NCBI RefSeq assembly: GCF_045038405.1
Contig: NZ_CP173660.1
Location: forward strand, 1,178,001-1,242,000
Reading direction: 5' to 3'
Length of the DNA: 64,000 nt
DNA from: Sellimonas caecigallum
GTDB taxonomy: Bacteria; Bacillota; Clostridia; Lachnospirales; Lachnospiraceae
Positions within the stretch are counted from its first letter, which is position 1. Each line of letters begins with the position of its first letter. Under the pieces are notes generated by a model. That model was not told the DNA's origin, ran no database searches, and saw nothing but the letters and a program-made list of their open reading frames with translations. A program made the position numbers and the translations under genes. Below, piece after piece: positions 34,736 through 43,875 of this stretch.

Positions 34736-36109
34736 TCAGTCTAATCTTCTGACAAGCTCTCCTACCCCTTTTTCCGCTGTGATCTTTCCATCTTCCGCCA
34801 CAATATGCCCCCGAATGATGGTGCATACCGGAAGACCTTTTCCTTTCATTCCGACAAATGCTGAGATTTTATTAACATAAAGAAGGGAATCTTCTGTGAT
34901 CTCCCATTCTTTTTCCGGATCCACGATCAAAAGATCCGCATCAAATCCTGGCTGGATATCTCCTTTTTTGCCGTAGATGCCAAACGCCTTGGCCGGATTT
35001 TTGGCTGTCGCCCTGGCAATCGCCGTCGGACATACATTTCGTTTTACGCAGCCTTCGTAGAAAGCGATCTGGAAAGAATTCTGGATGCCGCTTATGCCTC
35101 CCCACACTTCAAATACATTCGTAATCTTTTTGCCAAGGATCTCGTTGTATTTTTCATCGTAGGAACATGGAGAGTGGTCGCTGGCGATGCCGCTGAATGT
35201 ACCGTCTTCCACATAAGACCAGAGCCGATCTACTTCTTCCTGACTCCGAAGAGGCGGCGCACACTTAAAGAGCGGTCCGTTCTTTATCACATCCTGATCC
35301 GTCAGGCTTAAATAATGGGCGCATGTCTCCGCCGTGATATCGTAACCCTCCTGCTGTGCCTCCTTGATCTTCTGCGCCACATCCGGACTGCTGACATGGC
35401 AGATATGGGCTTTGCACCCTGTCGCTTTTGCGATCTCGATGATATCAACAGTGGCCAGCATCTCAGCGATGACCGGTCTGGAATCCAAAAATCCCTGCCA
35501 ATCCAGACGTCCTTCTCTCATCATCCGCTGTTCCTGCCATTTGATAGTGGAAAAATCTTCACAGTGGAATCCTGCACGTCCTCCAAACTCTTTGATGATC
35601 TGCATAGCCTCATACGCCTGTCCATAATTTAAAGAACTATAGTCCGGGGACACCGGTCCTATGAAGGATTTAAAAGCCACACAGCCTTTATCATGAAGTC
35701 CTTTAAGGTCTCCCAGATTGTCCGGTATCAGACCTCCCCAGAAACAGTAGTCAACATAGGCGTTCGGCCCGACGATCTCATGTTTGCGATCAAAAAGCTC
35801 TGCGTTTGTCATGGCAGGTTCATTCTGGAGCGGCATGTCGATGATGGTCGTATATCCCCCGACAGCCGCTGCAGCTGTACCATGCGCGTAGTCTTCCCGC
35901 CATTCATATCCCGGATCATTTAAGTGTGCGTGTGTATCAATGGCACCCGGAAATACATATTTCCCGTCCGCATCCACCGTCTTTTGGGCCTGTGCATCCA
36001 CTCCCGGAGCCAGAATGGCTGCGATTCGTCCATCTTTTACTGCCACTGTACCCTCGTATACTCTTTCTGCTGTCACGATTTTTCCGTTTTTTACCAACAA
36101 ATCATACAT
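34736..36109 (-). CDS. allB: Allantoinase
   Basis: A 457-residue cyclic amidohydrolase, close to E. coli AllB (453). Binuclear metal site residues are visible: DTHAHLNDPG (H60, H62), carboxylated lysine K147 in VAFKSF, H182 in GFHCED, CHVSSP and SDHSPC. It hydrolyses allantoin to allantoate, the first step of the pathway. It is followed by the permease and preceded, 51 nt upstream, by a shortened paralogue (36161). AAAGGATTTGAGAAT precedes the ATG. Confidence 0.93.
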   Translation of the reverse strand: MYDLLVKNGKIVTAERVYEGTVAVKDGRIAAILAPGVDAQAQKTVDADGKYVFPGAIDTHAHLNDPGYEWREDYAHGTAAAAVGGYTTIIDMPLQNEPAMTNAELFDRKHEIVGPNAYVDYCFWGGLIPDNLGDLKGLHDKGCVAFKSFIGPVSPDYSSLNYGQAYEAMQIIKEFGGRAGFHCEDFSTIKWQEQRMMREGRLDWQGFLDSRPVIAEMLATVDIIEIAKATGCKAHICHVSSPDVAQKIKEAQQEGYDITAETCAHYLSLTDQDVIKNGPLFKCAPPLRSQEEVDRLWSYVEDGTFSGIASDHSPCSYDEKYNEILGKKITNVFEVWGGISGIQNSFQIAFYEGCVKRNVCPTAIARATAKNPAKAFGIYGKKGDIQPGFDADLLIVDPEKEWEITEDSLLYVNKISAFVGMKGKGLPVCTIIRGHIVAEDGKITAEKGVGELVRRLD

Positions 36110-36160
36110 ATTCTCAAATCCTTTCCTAAATCTGATATCTGTTTATCGGCGCTTCTCCTT

Positions 36161-37348
36161 CTATTTTTTTACCGGCTTCACATATTTCCCATACCCGATG
36201 GCATCTTGTTCGTACATACCGTCTTTTGCGACTACTTTTCCGCGTATAATGGTGTAAACTGGCGCACCTTTTCCTTCCAGCCCATCGAAGCATGTCACGT
36301 GTCCTTTTGTAAGCAGTTCTTCCTGCCTGCATGTCCATGCTTTATCCGGATCAACAATGACGATATCTCCGTCAAATCCAAGTTCAAACGCGCCCTTCTT
36401 CCCGTACAGTCCAAATACTTTAGCAGGATTGTAGTCCATGACTTTTGCGATCAGGCTTGGACTGAGCCCTTTCTTATGTACTACCATATCAAACATCATT
36501 GGCAGGAAGAACTGGATCGAATTGAGGCCTCCCCAGGCATGCCAGATGTCCTTTGTCTCGTTGTCTTTTTCTTCATCAGCAGCCGGAGAATGGTCGCTTC
36601 CTACGCAGGAAAGCGTTCCGTCCAGAACATAATCCCAAAGCTTTTCCATGTCCTCTCTTTTTCGCATAGGAGGCGTGCATTTGGCCGGCGCTCCCTTCTC
36701 AAAAACAAAGTCTTCTGTAAATCCAAGGTAATGCGGGCAAGTCTCTGCTGTGACTGGAAGCCCTTCATAGATCGCATCTTTTACTGCCTGCGCCACCATC
36801 GGATGGCTCACATGGCAAATGTGCACCCTTCCGCCGGTAGCTCTGGCCATATCGATCACATTCTTGGTCGCCACATACTCTGTCCACACATCATGCGCAT
36901 CCAGGAAGTCTCTTATCTTTTCTTCTTTCGTCCTCCCTTCTTTTCCCTTCGCTTCCCTTTCTCTTTCCAGTACCTGTCCGTACTCTTCACAGTGAAATCC
37001 ACATAATGCACCGTATGGTTTCAGAATCTCAAGCGCTTTCCTTACATTTCCCATATTGACCGTCGGGAAAAGATCCCCGTTGGGACAAGTGCATCCTGCC
37101 GCAGCTGCAGCTCTGGATCCTGTCTCAAAATCTTCCCTGTATTCAAATCCAGGTTCGTTCAAATGAGCATGGCAGTCTATGATCCCTGGAAAAACATAAT
37201 TTCCCTTTGCATCTATGACTTCTTTTGCCTCCGCCTCGGTCCCTTTTTCCAAAAACGCACTGTAAATCCCGTTTTTTATTGCAATATCAGCTTCATAGAT
37301 ACGGTCCGGAGTGACCAGTTTCCCATTTTTCACGATCAAATCGTACAT
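36161..37348 (-). CDS. Allantoinase/dihydropyrimidinase-like protein with internal deletion
   Basis: A 395-residue paralogue of the neighbouring allantoinase. Alignment by eye is colinear up to residue ~88 (AAAAGCTC) and from GDLFPTVNMGNV onward, but 63 residues are missing between them: H119 of GFHCEE corresponds to H182 of AllB. The missing piece holds the IIDMP strand and the lysine (K147 in AllB) that bridges the two metals. The other ligands (DCHAHLNEPG, CHVSHP, SDHSPA) remain and the frame stays open. Loss of the bridging lysine should abolish normal hydrolase activity, so this is a pseudoenzyme or a decaying gene. A sequencing artefact is less likely because the gap is exactly in frame. 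Confidence 0.85.
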   Translation of the reverse strand: MYDLIVKNGKLVTPDRIYEADIAIKNGIYSAFLEKGTEAEAKEVIDAKGNYVFPGIIDCHAHLNEPGFEYREDFETGSRAAAAAGCTCPNGDLFPTVNMGNVRKALEILKPYGALCGFHCEEYGQVLEREREAKGKEGRTKEEKIRDFLDAHDVWTEYVATKNVIDMARATGGRVHICHVSHPMVAQAVKDAIYEGLPVTAETCPHYLGFTEDFVFEKGAPAKCTPPMRKREDMEKLWDYVLDGTLSCVGSDHSPAADEEKDNETKDIWHAWGGLNSIQFFLPMMFDMVVHKKGLSPSLIAKVMDYNPAKVFGLYGKKGAFELGFDGDIVIVDPDKAWTCRQEELLTKGHVTCFDGLEGKGAPVYTIIRGKVVAKDGMYEQDAIGYGKYVKPVKK

Positions 37349-37589
37349 CTTTTCCCCTCCTGCACAAGAATTTTTTCAAAATTCCTTTTCAATCTATATG
37401 TATACTAATAACTTTATTAGATTACAGAAAAAAAAGCAATGGCACGAAAGCTAAAAAAATATTTTGTTTTTATCTATCATGTATAAAACCCAAATCTCTT
37501 TGTGTCATTTTTTGTATTTGAAGATACAATTTTGATATTTTTTTAACATAATAAGGGCGCTCTTCCTTATTTCCCTTGGTCAAACAAAA
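37349..37589. other. Intergenic region without a gene
   Basis: About 240 bp of AT-rich DNA between the symporter terminator and the amidohydrolase start. It should hold the promoter of the allantoinase-permease operon, but I see no convincing -35/-10 pair or repeat. Confidence 0.4.
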
Positions 37590-37614
37590 AGCACTGGCGA
37601 CAAGCGCCAGTGCT
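37590..37614 (-). terminator. Terminator of the symporter gene
   Basis: AGCACTGGCG pairs with CGCCAGTGCT (perfect stem around a short loop), followed by UUUUUG on the minus strand, about 50 nt after the symporter stop. Confidence 0.85.
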
Positions 37615-37661
37615 CACGTACGATTATTATAAATGCTTATAAAATATTTGTCAACCGCCTT

Positions 37662-38915
37662 TTATTTTGCGTATTTGACAGTTTTCTTTTCGTTGTAAAC
37701 ATCACGGTCCAGTTCGCCGATCTTATTGGCAACAAGCATACCTACCATAACGTCTACGTCTACATTCATCAATGTTCGGAACATTCCTGCAAACCAGTCG
37801 ATACCGATAAGTACGGCGATACTGTCCATTGAAAGGCCGAGGGAGGAAGCAAGGAACGTATAGACGATCACAGATCCGCCCGGAACAGAGATCGTTCCCA
37901 TACACATGAGACAGGAAAGAAGGATCGCCATTCCCATCTGGTATACGCTCAGCTCGACACCTGTAGCCTGAGCCATAAAGAAGATCGCTACCACGTAACA
38001 CTGTGCGGCACCGCAGCTGTTCATGGACATCGTGATCGGTCCTGTGAAGTCCGCCACTTTACGGCTTACACCGAATTTCTCCACTGCATCTTCCATCTTT
38101 GTCGGAAGACAGATTGCTCCGGATGTAGTCGTCACTGCCATGATGGACATCTTGGCAAATTTCTTCGGCATCTTAAACAGATTGACCTTGCAGAGCGTCG
38201 CTGTAAGAGGTCCGAACACAAGGAACTGGATCGCATCCCCCACGAGAAGCACTCCGAGGAATTTGAGCATCGGAATGATAACTTTAAATCCGGTCGAACC
38301 TGCCACGTTAGCCAGAAGGCAGAAGATACCGATCGGAGCCACTGTCATGACGATCTTGATGATATTTGTGATGATACTGTTGATTCCCACTACGAAATCT
38401 GCGATATTCCGGTTGCCTGTATGTTTTGTATACTGTCCCATGGCAACACCGAAGAACAGCGCGAATACGATACATGGAACCATGGATCCTTCCGCCATCG
38501 CCTGGATCACGTTTGTCGGGACAAAGTTGGTAAGTGTCTCCTGGAGAGATGCGGACGCCACTGTCGTCTCTGCAATCTCCTCTGCGCTGGAAAGGTCAAT
38601 CCCCAAACCCGGTTTTACGATCAGAGAGAGTGCCACTCCAAGTGCTGCTGAAAATACCGTAAACCCGATGATCCATTTAAATGTATGGAATCCCATCTTT
38701 CCTACATCCTGTCCATCTCCGCTTCCTACTGCCCCCGCCACAGCGGACATTACAAGAATGACGACAGACATCTGAATCAAGCGCAGGAAAATATCCCCGA
38801 TAAATTTCAGATTCGATGCCCACGGGCCTACGATACTACCGAAAACAAGACCGCCTATAGTCGCAAGAAGAATCTGCGTCGTAAGCGATATTGAAAATTT
38901 TTTCTTTTTTTCCAT
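37662..38915 (-). CDS. Dicarboxylate/amino acid:cation symporter
   Basis: A 417-residue DAACS-family (GltP/SstT type) transporter with the serine-rich re-entrant loop region (MAVTTTSGAICLPTKM), NSCGAAQCY in the substrate site helix and GSVIVYTFLASS near the C-terminus. The ATG at 38915 is preferred over a TTG one codon earlier because GGAAGG lies 8 nt upstream. It has its own terminator. Substrates of the family are glutamate, aspartate, C4-dicarboxylates, Ser/Thr. Its place between ureide genes suggests a related carboxylate, but nothing proves this. Divergent from the AllH gene. Confidence 0.88.
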   Translation of the reverse strand: MEKKKKFSISLTTQILLATIGGLVFGSIVGPWASNLKFIGDIFLRLIQMSVVILVMSAVAGAVGSGDGQDVGKMGFHTFKWIIGFTVFSAALGVALSLIVKPGLGIDLSSAEEIAETTVASASLQETLTNFVPTNVIQAMAEGSMVPCIVFALFFGVAMGQYTKHTGNRNIADFVVGINSIITNIIKIVMTVAPIGIFCLLANVAGSTGFKVIIPMLKFLGVLLVGDAIQFLVFGPLTATLCKVNLFKMPKKFAKMSIMAVTTTSGAICLPTKMEDAVEKFGVSRKVADFTGPITMSMNSCGAAQCYVVAIFFMAQATGVELSVYQMGMAILLSCLMCMGTISVPGGSVIVYTFLASSLGLSMDSIAVLIGIDWFAGMFRTLMNVDVDVMVGMLVANKIGELDRDVYNEKKTVKYAK

Positions 38916-39006
38916 CAAGCTTTCCTTCCTTTCTTATACCCATAGATGTTCGCGCTCGCAGGCGCAATAAAGTCGGACCGGCCAGTCACTTTACTTATTA
39001 CATATT

Positions 39007-39023
39007 CTAATGGATAACATTAG
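39007..39023. promoter_or_regulatory. Candidate operator between the symporter and AllH genes
   Basis: CTAATG-GATAA-CATTAG is a perfect 6-bp inverted repeat with a 5-nt spacer in the divergent promoter region. Confidence 0.35.
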
Positions 39024-39095
39024 GAAAAGCAATGTAGAAAACAAGTAAATTATCCTCTTCTTTTTATCCATTGTGTATAATTTGCCGAATTTTAT

Positions 39096-39124
39096 TTGTC
39101 CTTTTCTCGTCTTTTTGCTACAAT
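39096..39124 (+). promoter_or_regulatory. Promoter of the AllH gene
   Basis: TTGTCC (39096-39101), 17-nt spacer, TACAAT (39119-39124), about 55 nt before the start codon. Confidence 0.55.
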
Positions 39125-39181
39125 CTTTTTTAGATTGTTAGACCGGAGTGACTATCGGATCCTCCGCGGAAAGGAAAACTT

Positions 39182-40045
39182 ATGAAAATCAAAATTACGT
39201 CTTTTTCCACTTACGCCCTCTCGATACTCTGTTCTTGCGGACACGGTTTTATACACTCCGTATACCGTAAGACTGTAAATATACAGATAGGCGCTTCCCT
39301 CCTGGCCTTGCAGTCATCCCCGTCCCCTCAGTCTCCGCTGAGTCTTATGACGGAGCTGACTTCGGATCAGATAGAATCCTTATCTTTTTTGCCTGGCCAG
39401 CGCGTGGAAGTGATGCCGGAAGAGATTTGCATTTTTACAGGGACCAACGTCTTTTGCTTTGATTGTTCTGGCGCTTCTGTTTTTGATTCTCTTCTTTTGC
39501 CGTGCAGTCATCTTTCCTGGACCCGTTTTCTGCGGCCAGCGCTTTCCGGCTCCACATCTACGGGTTTTTGTCTTCTCTTTACAGATTCGAAAGAAGATGC
39601 GCCTGGAGATCAGTTTCTTATAAATAAAGCTGCTATGAGTAAACTCATGGCAGCTTCGGATCATTTTTATAAAGAAGATTATCCTTCCTCCGCTTTTATA
39701 TTAAGCGGTCTCATCGGTCTTGGTATCGGCTTGACCCCAAGCGGGGATGATTTTCTGTGCGGCGTACTGGCCGGTCTCATCCTTACCGGACACGAACAGC
39801 ATCCATTTTCCTCTTGTCTGAGAGAAGCGGTCGCTTCGCATCTGACAGATACAAACGACATCAGCCGCTCTTTTCTGTCCTGCGCTCTGGAAGGGCACTT
39901 CAGCCGTCCTGTCAAAGAGCTTGTATACGCCTCCTCCCCGAAAGAGATTCAGACCTCTTTTGGCGAAGTAGGCCATTCCTCAGGGATGGACACCTTGTGC
40001 GGAATCTTGTTTATCTGTTCTCTGCTTCTTGATAAACGTCCATAG
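39182..40045 (+). CDS. allH: DUF2877 protein, AllH/YlbF-like oxamate carbamoyltransferase subunit
   Basis: A 287-residue protein with the DUF2877 signature GLGIGLTPSGDDFLCGVLAG (about 178-197), followed by a second conserved region (DTNDISRSFL) and a GHSSGMDTLCGI end. E. coli YlbF (AllH) is the third component of oxamate carbamoyltransferase with FdrA and YlbE. Here FdrA and YlbE are fused and lie 9 kb away on the other strand, while this gene has its own promoter. Its 3' end overlaps the convergent aminotransferase gene by 35 bp. The start follows GGAAAGGAAAACTT. Confidence 0.85.
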   Translation: MKIKITSFSTYALSILCSCGHGFIHSVYRKTVNIQIGASLLALQSSPSPQSPLSLMTELTSDQIESLSFLPGQRVEVMPEEICIFTGTNVFCFDCSGASVFDSLLLPCSHLSWTRFLRPALSGSTSTGFCLLFTDSKEDAPGDQFLINKAAMSKLMAASDHFYKEDYPSSAFILSGLIGLGIGLTPSGDDFLCGVLAGLILTGHEQHPFSSCLREAVASHLTDTNDISRSFLSCALEGHFSRPVKELVYASSPKEIQTSFGEVGHSSGMDTLCGILFICSLLLDKRP

Positions 40046-41243
40046 CAGCGGCTACAGCTTCTCCGGATGAGACTTTGACTCCATTTCTTCTCATGACTGC
40101 TTCCAGTGCTCCGAGAAGGATCAGAATATTTCTCTTCTGGCTGGAATATCCCATGTTTCCGATACGGAGGATTTTTCCATCCAGCGGTCCAAAAGAAGTG
40201 GCGATCTCGATTCCAAATTCATCCAGCATCATACCGCGGATGGCCTTTCCATCGGCGCCGTCCGGGATATTGATGGCTGTGACAACCGGCATCTTGTGCT
40301 TCAGATCCCCGAAGATCGTAAGTCCCATAGCCTGAAGCCCTGCTACAAGCGCTCTGTCGTTGAGGCTGTGTCTTGCAAATCTTGCCTCAAGCGTCTCATT
40401 TACGATACATCTGAGTGCTTCGTGCACGGCATACTGCATGCTCGTAGCCTCTGTATGGTGGTTGAGTCTTCTCGGACTCCAGTAGTCCTCAAGCTGTCCC
40501 AGATCCAAATAGTTGCTTGGTATGCGCACAAGGCCGCCGTCCACATCATCGGATGTACGGATTCCTTTTTCTACACGTTTTCTGGCTTTTACGATATCCT
40601 CGATCTGCTGATTGTATGTGATCAGGGCAGATCCTGACGGAGCGGAAATACATTTCTGTGTTCCGGAGATACATGCGGACAGTTTCCAGTCATCCACTTT
40701 CACATCCACGCCTCCCAGTGTTGCTACCGCGTCAACGATCAGAAGCGCTCCGTATCTTTCACAGATTTCTCCAAGCTCTTCCAAAGGCTGCATCATGGAA
40801 GTAGAGGTTTCACCGTGGATGCAGGCAACTGCTTTGTAGCTGTCTTTCTTCAATGCATCTTCGATCTCCTGCGGATCGAATACGGTTCCCCACTCTTTTT
40901 CCAGAAGGGTAATATCTGCCCCACAGCGCTCCAAGATCTCAGCGAGCAGGTATCCGAAACGTCCAAATGCCGGGATGAGCACCTTATCTCCCGGACAGAT
41001 CGCTCCGGTCAGCACGGTTTCCAGACCTCCTCTTGACGTAGTATCCACTACATAAGTCTGGCGGTTCTTTGTCTGGAACACATAACGTTCCATTTCCATC
41101 GTCTCATTCATAAGAGCGGTAAATTCCGGATCAAATTGTCCCAGGATATGTGCGCTCATGGCACGAAGGACTCTTGGATCAGCTTCCACCGGGCCCGGTG
41201 TCATCAGCATACGTGGGGATGGGTTGATTTCTTTATACTGCAT
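40011..41243 (-). CDS. pucG: Class V aminotransferase, (S)-ureidoglycine-glyoxylate type
   Basis: A 410-residue PLP enzyme of the alanine-glyoxylate / ureidoglycine-glyoxylate aminotransferase group: MTPGPVEADPRVLRAMS at the start, HGETSTSMMQP, IVDAVATLGG and the PLP lysine in SGTQKCISAPSG. The start at 41243 has AGGAG 8 nt upstream; ATG at 41249 is too close to it. Bacillus PucG transaminates ureidoglycine with glyoxylate, an alternative to AllE. In this island it would channel ureidoglycine nitrogen into glycine. Ordinary serine- or alanine-glyoxylate activity cannot be ruled out. Confidence 0.85.
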   Translation of the reverse strand: MQYKEINPSPRMLMTPGPVEADPRVLRAMSAHILGQFDPEFTALMNETMEMERYVFQTKNRQTYVVDTTSRGGLETVLTGAICPGDKVLIPAFGRFGYLLAEILERCGADITLLEKEWGTVFDPQEIEDALKKDSYKAVACIHGETSTSMMQPLEELGEICERYGALLIVDAVATLGGVDVKVDDWKLSACISGTQKCISAPSGSALITYNQQIEDIVKARKRVEKGIRTSDDVDGGLVRIPSNYLDLGQLEDYWSPRRLNHHTEATSMQYAVHEALRCIVNETLEARFARHSLNDRALVAGLQAMGLTIFGDLKHKMPVVTAINIPDGADGKAIRGMMLDEFGIEIATSFGPLDGKILRIGNMGYSSQKRNILILLGALEAVMRRNGVKVSSGEAVAAAMDVYQEAENR

Positions 41244-41349
41244 ATTCATTTCTCCTTTTGCCTTTCTATTCCGTTATGAAATGCTTCACTTTGCTAAAGT
41301 CAAAACATTATTTATTATAATTACCCCACGCTGTTTTCGCAAGCTCTTT

Positions 41350-41727
41350 TTATCTTATCTTTTCACACAGATTTGTTTCGTAAGGTACTGGGCGGATGAG
41401 ACTGATCAAATAATCCCGGTTCAAAATCCGAATCTTCTTATAGGAAGTAGATACGATCCCTTGCTCTTTCCATTCATTCAATACTCTTGTGCCGTTACAC
41501 GGTTCAGTCCCAGGGAAATACCCAGCTCTTCCTGTGTATACGGTATACTTGTCCTTGTCACTCCCCGGTCCGGATCCGGGTACGACGTCTCGTGAAGCAG
41601 AAAACTCGCAATTTTCTGGTACCGGTCATACAATGTGATTCTTCTGAGCTGCTCCACAAGATGATTGCATGTCCTGGACAAAAGCTTGAGCATTATCTTC
41701 ATCAGTTCTCTGGATTCTTCCATTTCA
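41350..41727 (-). pseudogene. Crp/Fnr-family regulator, truncated and frameshifted
   Basis: The minus strand encodes the C-terminal half of a Crp/Fnr regulator: dimer helix (EESRELMKIMLKLLSRTCNHL), then YTQEELGISLGLNRVT of the helix-turn-helix. A frameshift, probably one lost G near 41490, ends the frame at TGA. The continuation TRVLNEWKEQGIVSTSYKK and onward to a stop at 41350 is readable in another frame. The N-terminal effector domain is absent; an in-frame stop lies just upstream of the first Met, where a MATE gene fragment begins on the other strand. Confidence 0.85.
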
Positions 41728-42486
41728 TCTCAAGGAATCAGCATGGTCATTGCCATTTTTTACCTAAACCGAAAAAATTTCGTCTGTCGGTTTTCAAGGA
41801 AAATGCTGAGGATAGACAGAGCACTTCTGAAAGAGCTGGTCCTTGTGGGAATCCCGGTTTCTTTCCAGGAATGCATTGTTCGCTTTTCTTTCTTATATTT
41901 GACGTCCATCACAAACAGTTTCGGGATTTACACTGCATCTGCAGTGGGCGTGGCAAGCAAATACGATGTATTTGCCATGCTTCCGGCTACTTCCATATCC
42001 AACGCACTTGCAGCCCTCACTGCGCAAAATATGGGCGCCGGAAAACCAGAACGCGCCAGAACCTTCCTTCACTATGGCATGACAACAGCATTTGCCTGTT
42101 CCCTGGCTTTCTTTGCCTGGGCACAGATTTCCCCGCAGACAATGATCAGCATCTTTTCATCCGATCCGAATGTAATTTCTGTCGGAATTCCGTTTCTGCG
42201 GGCATGCAGTTTGGACTACCTTGCCGTTTCCTTTTTATTCTGCCTGAACGGATATTTAAATGGCTGCGAAAAGACACTGTTTACGATGGCAAACTGTTGC
42301 TGCGGCGCTTTGCTGATCCGCGTCCCTCTTCTGGCCATGCTGATCTATAACAATGTACACTCACTTCTGTATTACGGGCTTGTATCGCCATTTTCTTCTG
42401 TGGCCATGCTCGGTGTAATCTGTTTTTATATGACCCGTCAAAGCAGGAAATCCGGTGTGCTTCCTATTTATAGAAAAACTATATAA
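41728..42486 (+). pseudogene. MATE-family efflux pump, C-terminal fragment
   Basis: The frame from SQGISMVIAIFYLNRKNF onward gives about 250 residues of a MATE transporter C-terminal half with about six helices (GIPVSFQECIVRFSFLYLTSI, LPATSISNALAALTAQNMGAG). The usual N-terminal ~220 residues are missing. It joins head to head with the truncated Crp gene at about 41728, so one deletion probably removed both 5' ends and the promoter region between them. No own start is convincing. Confidence 0.85.
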
Positions 42487-42527
42487 TCGTTATAACAATT
42501 ACCTATAAACAGAACGTTCACAGTTTG

Positions 42528-42556
42528 TTGACAGTTTGTGTTTCCGCCGATATACT
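42528..42556 (+). promoter_or_regulatory. Promoter of the DUF3798 lipoprotein gene
   Basis: TTGACA (42528-42533), exact 17-nt spacer, TATACT (42551-42556), about 40 nt before the start. Confidence 0.75.
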
Positions 42557-42595
42557 TAGTCTTACTACATTCATATAACAAAGGAGAGAGTGCAT

Positions 42596-43744
42596 ATGAG
42601 GAAAAAATTAGCTGTGCTTTTGGCATGCGTCATGGTATTTTCCATGTTCTTAACTGCATGCGGCAACAGCAGTGAAGAAACAAAGGAGAAAAAGCAGACA
42701 GAGACTGCTTCTGAAGATGAGTATCATGTAGCTATCGTTACCCCTACATTATCTGTAAGTGAAGATGAGTTCCGTGCAGGACAGCAGCTGGAAGAGCAGT
42801 ATCCAGATATCGTGCAGCATCTTGTCCTCCCGGAAAAATTCGATACAGAGATTGAAGGATGCATCAGTACGATCGTATCCGCTGCCGATGACCCGCTTAT
42901 GAAAGCAGTTGTCGTTATCTCCGGACAGTCAGGCCTGATTCCTGCTTTCCAGCAAATCAAAGAGAAGAACCCGGATATCATCACGATCTCTGCCCCGATT
43001 TACGACGAACCGGATATGATGGCAGAGTATATCGATCTGAATCTTGACATGGACGCCCTGAGAAGAGGAGAGACAATCCCGACAAAGGCACATGAAATGG
43101 GAGCAAAAACATTTATCCACTATTCCTTCCCTACACATCTTGCAAAACCACTTATCACTGCAAGAAAAGACAAGATGAAAGAAACTTGTGAAAAACTCGG
43201 CATGGAATTTGTGGAAGTGATCACTCCAGACCCGCAGACCGGAAACGGACCGGAAGCTATGCAGCAGTTCCTCCGTGAAGATATTCCGCGGCAGATTGAA
43301 AAATACGGCACAGACACAAATATTTTCGGCTCCAACTGCCCGATGTACGATGTCATCATCGACGAAGCTCTGAAGCTGAAATTTACAGTCGCAGAACAGT
43401 GCTGCCCGACACCTACACAGGCATTCCCGACAGTTCTCGGACTTGAGATCTCTGAAGAAGATGCGACAAACTTCGACAAGATCAACGAGATGATCGCTGA
43501 AAAGGTAGACGCTGCAGGTATGAAGGGACGCCTTTCCGGCTGGCCGATTCCATCCACTATCTTCCTTCCAAAATTTGGTGTGGAAGTTGCAATGGAAATG
43601 ATCACAAATCCGGATTTTGATCCGAACAGTGCTGAAAATCTCGGCAAGCTTGCCAAGGAGAAATTCGATCTGGAGGTAGATTTCCAGCAGTACGAAGACT
43701 ACGAAAACTATTACATGTTTATCATGGAAGACATTTATTACTAA
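42596..43744 (+). CDS. DUF3798 solute-binding lipoprotein
   Basis: A 382-residue secreted lipoprotein: signal peptide with lipobox LTAC (Cys at about 21), a Ser/Glu/Lys-rich linker, then a periplasmic-binding-protein-like fold of the DUF3798 family (VVVISGQSGLIPAF, NIFGSNCPMYDVIIDEAL, LSGWPIPSTIFLPKFG). AAAGGAGAGAG lies upstream of ATG 42596. It precedes, across a strong terminator, an ABC transporter of the BMP/ribose type, for which it is the likely binding protein. The ligand is not known; nucleoside or sugar is suggested by the transporter type. Confidence 0.85.
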   Translation: MRKKLAVLLACVMVFSMFLTACGNSSEETKEKKQTETASEDEYHVAIVTPTLSVSEDEFRAGQQLEEQYPDIVQHLVLPEKFDTEIEGCISTIVSAADDPLMKAVVVISGQSGLIPAFQQIKEKNPDIITISAPIYDEPDMMAEYIDLNLDMDALRRGETIPTKAHEMGAKTFIHYSFPTHLAKPLITARKDKMKETCEKLGMEFVEVITPDPQTGNGPEAMQQFLREDIPRQIEKYGTDTNIFGSNCPMYDVIIDEALKLKFTVAEQCCPTPTQAFPTVLGLEISEEDATNFDKINEMIAEKVDAAGMKGRLSGWPIPSTIFLPKFGVEVAMEMITNPDFDPNSAENLGKLAKEKFDLEVDFQQYEDYENYYMFIMEDIYY

Positions 43745-43756
43745 ACCTCACATAAT

Positions 43757-43818
43757 AATATCCCTGTTGGAATCAACGCTTCTACCATCTCGATTTTCCA
43801 ACAGGGATATTTTTTCCT
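43757..43818 (+). terminator. Strong terminator between lipoprotein and ABC genes
   Basis: A perfect 16-bp stem, AATATCCCTGTTGGAA (43757-43772) with its complement (43796-43811), followed by TTTTT. It gives the binding protein its own transcription unit, or excess over the transporter by partial read-through. Confidence 0.9.
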
Positions 43819-43823
43819 GCATA

Positions 43824-43832
43824 TGGTATAAT
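43824..43832 (+). promoter_or_regulatory. Extended -10 before the ABC transporter genes
   Basis: TGGTATAAT, a TGn extended -10 without a clear -35, about 44 nt before the ATPase start and just after the terminator. Confidence 0.5.
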
Positions 43833-43875
43833 GGATATGCCATATGAAAAACCATTTCCGAAAAGAGAGGAAAAA

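Noticed and set aside
35924..37006. A 360-codon open frame on the plus strand
   Set aside because: It is antisense to the two allantoinase genes, whose metal-site motifs are clear; no ribosome binding site or family.
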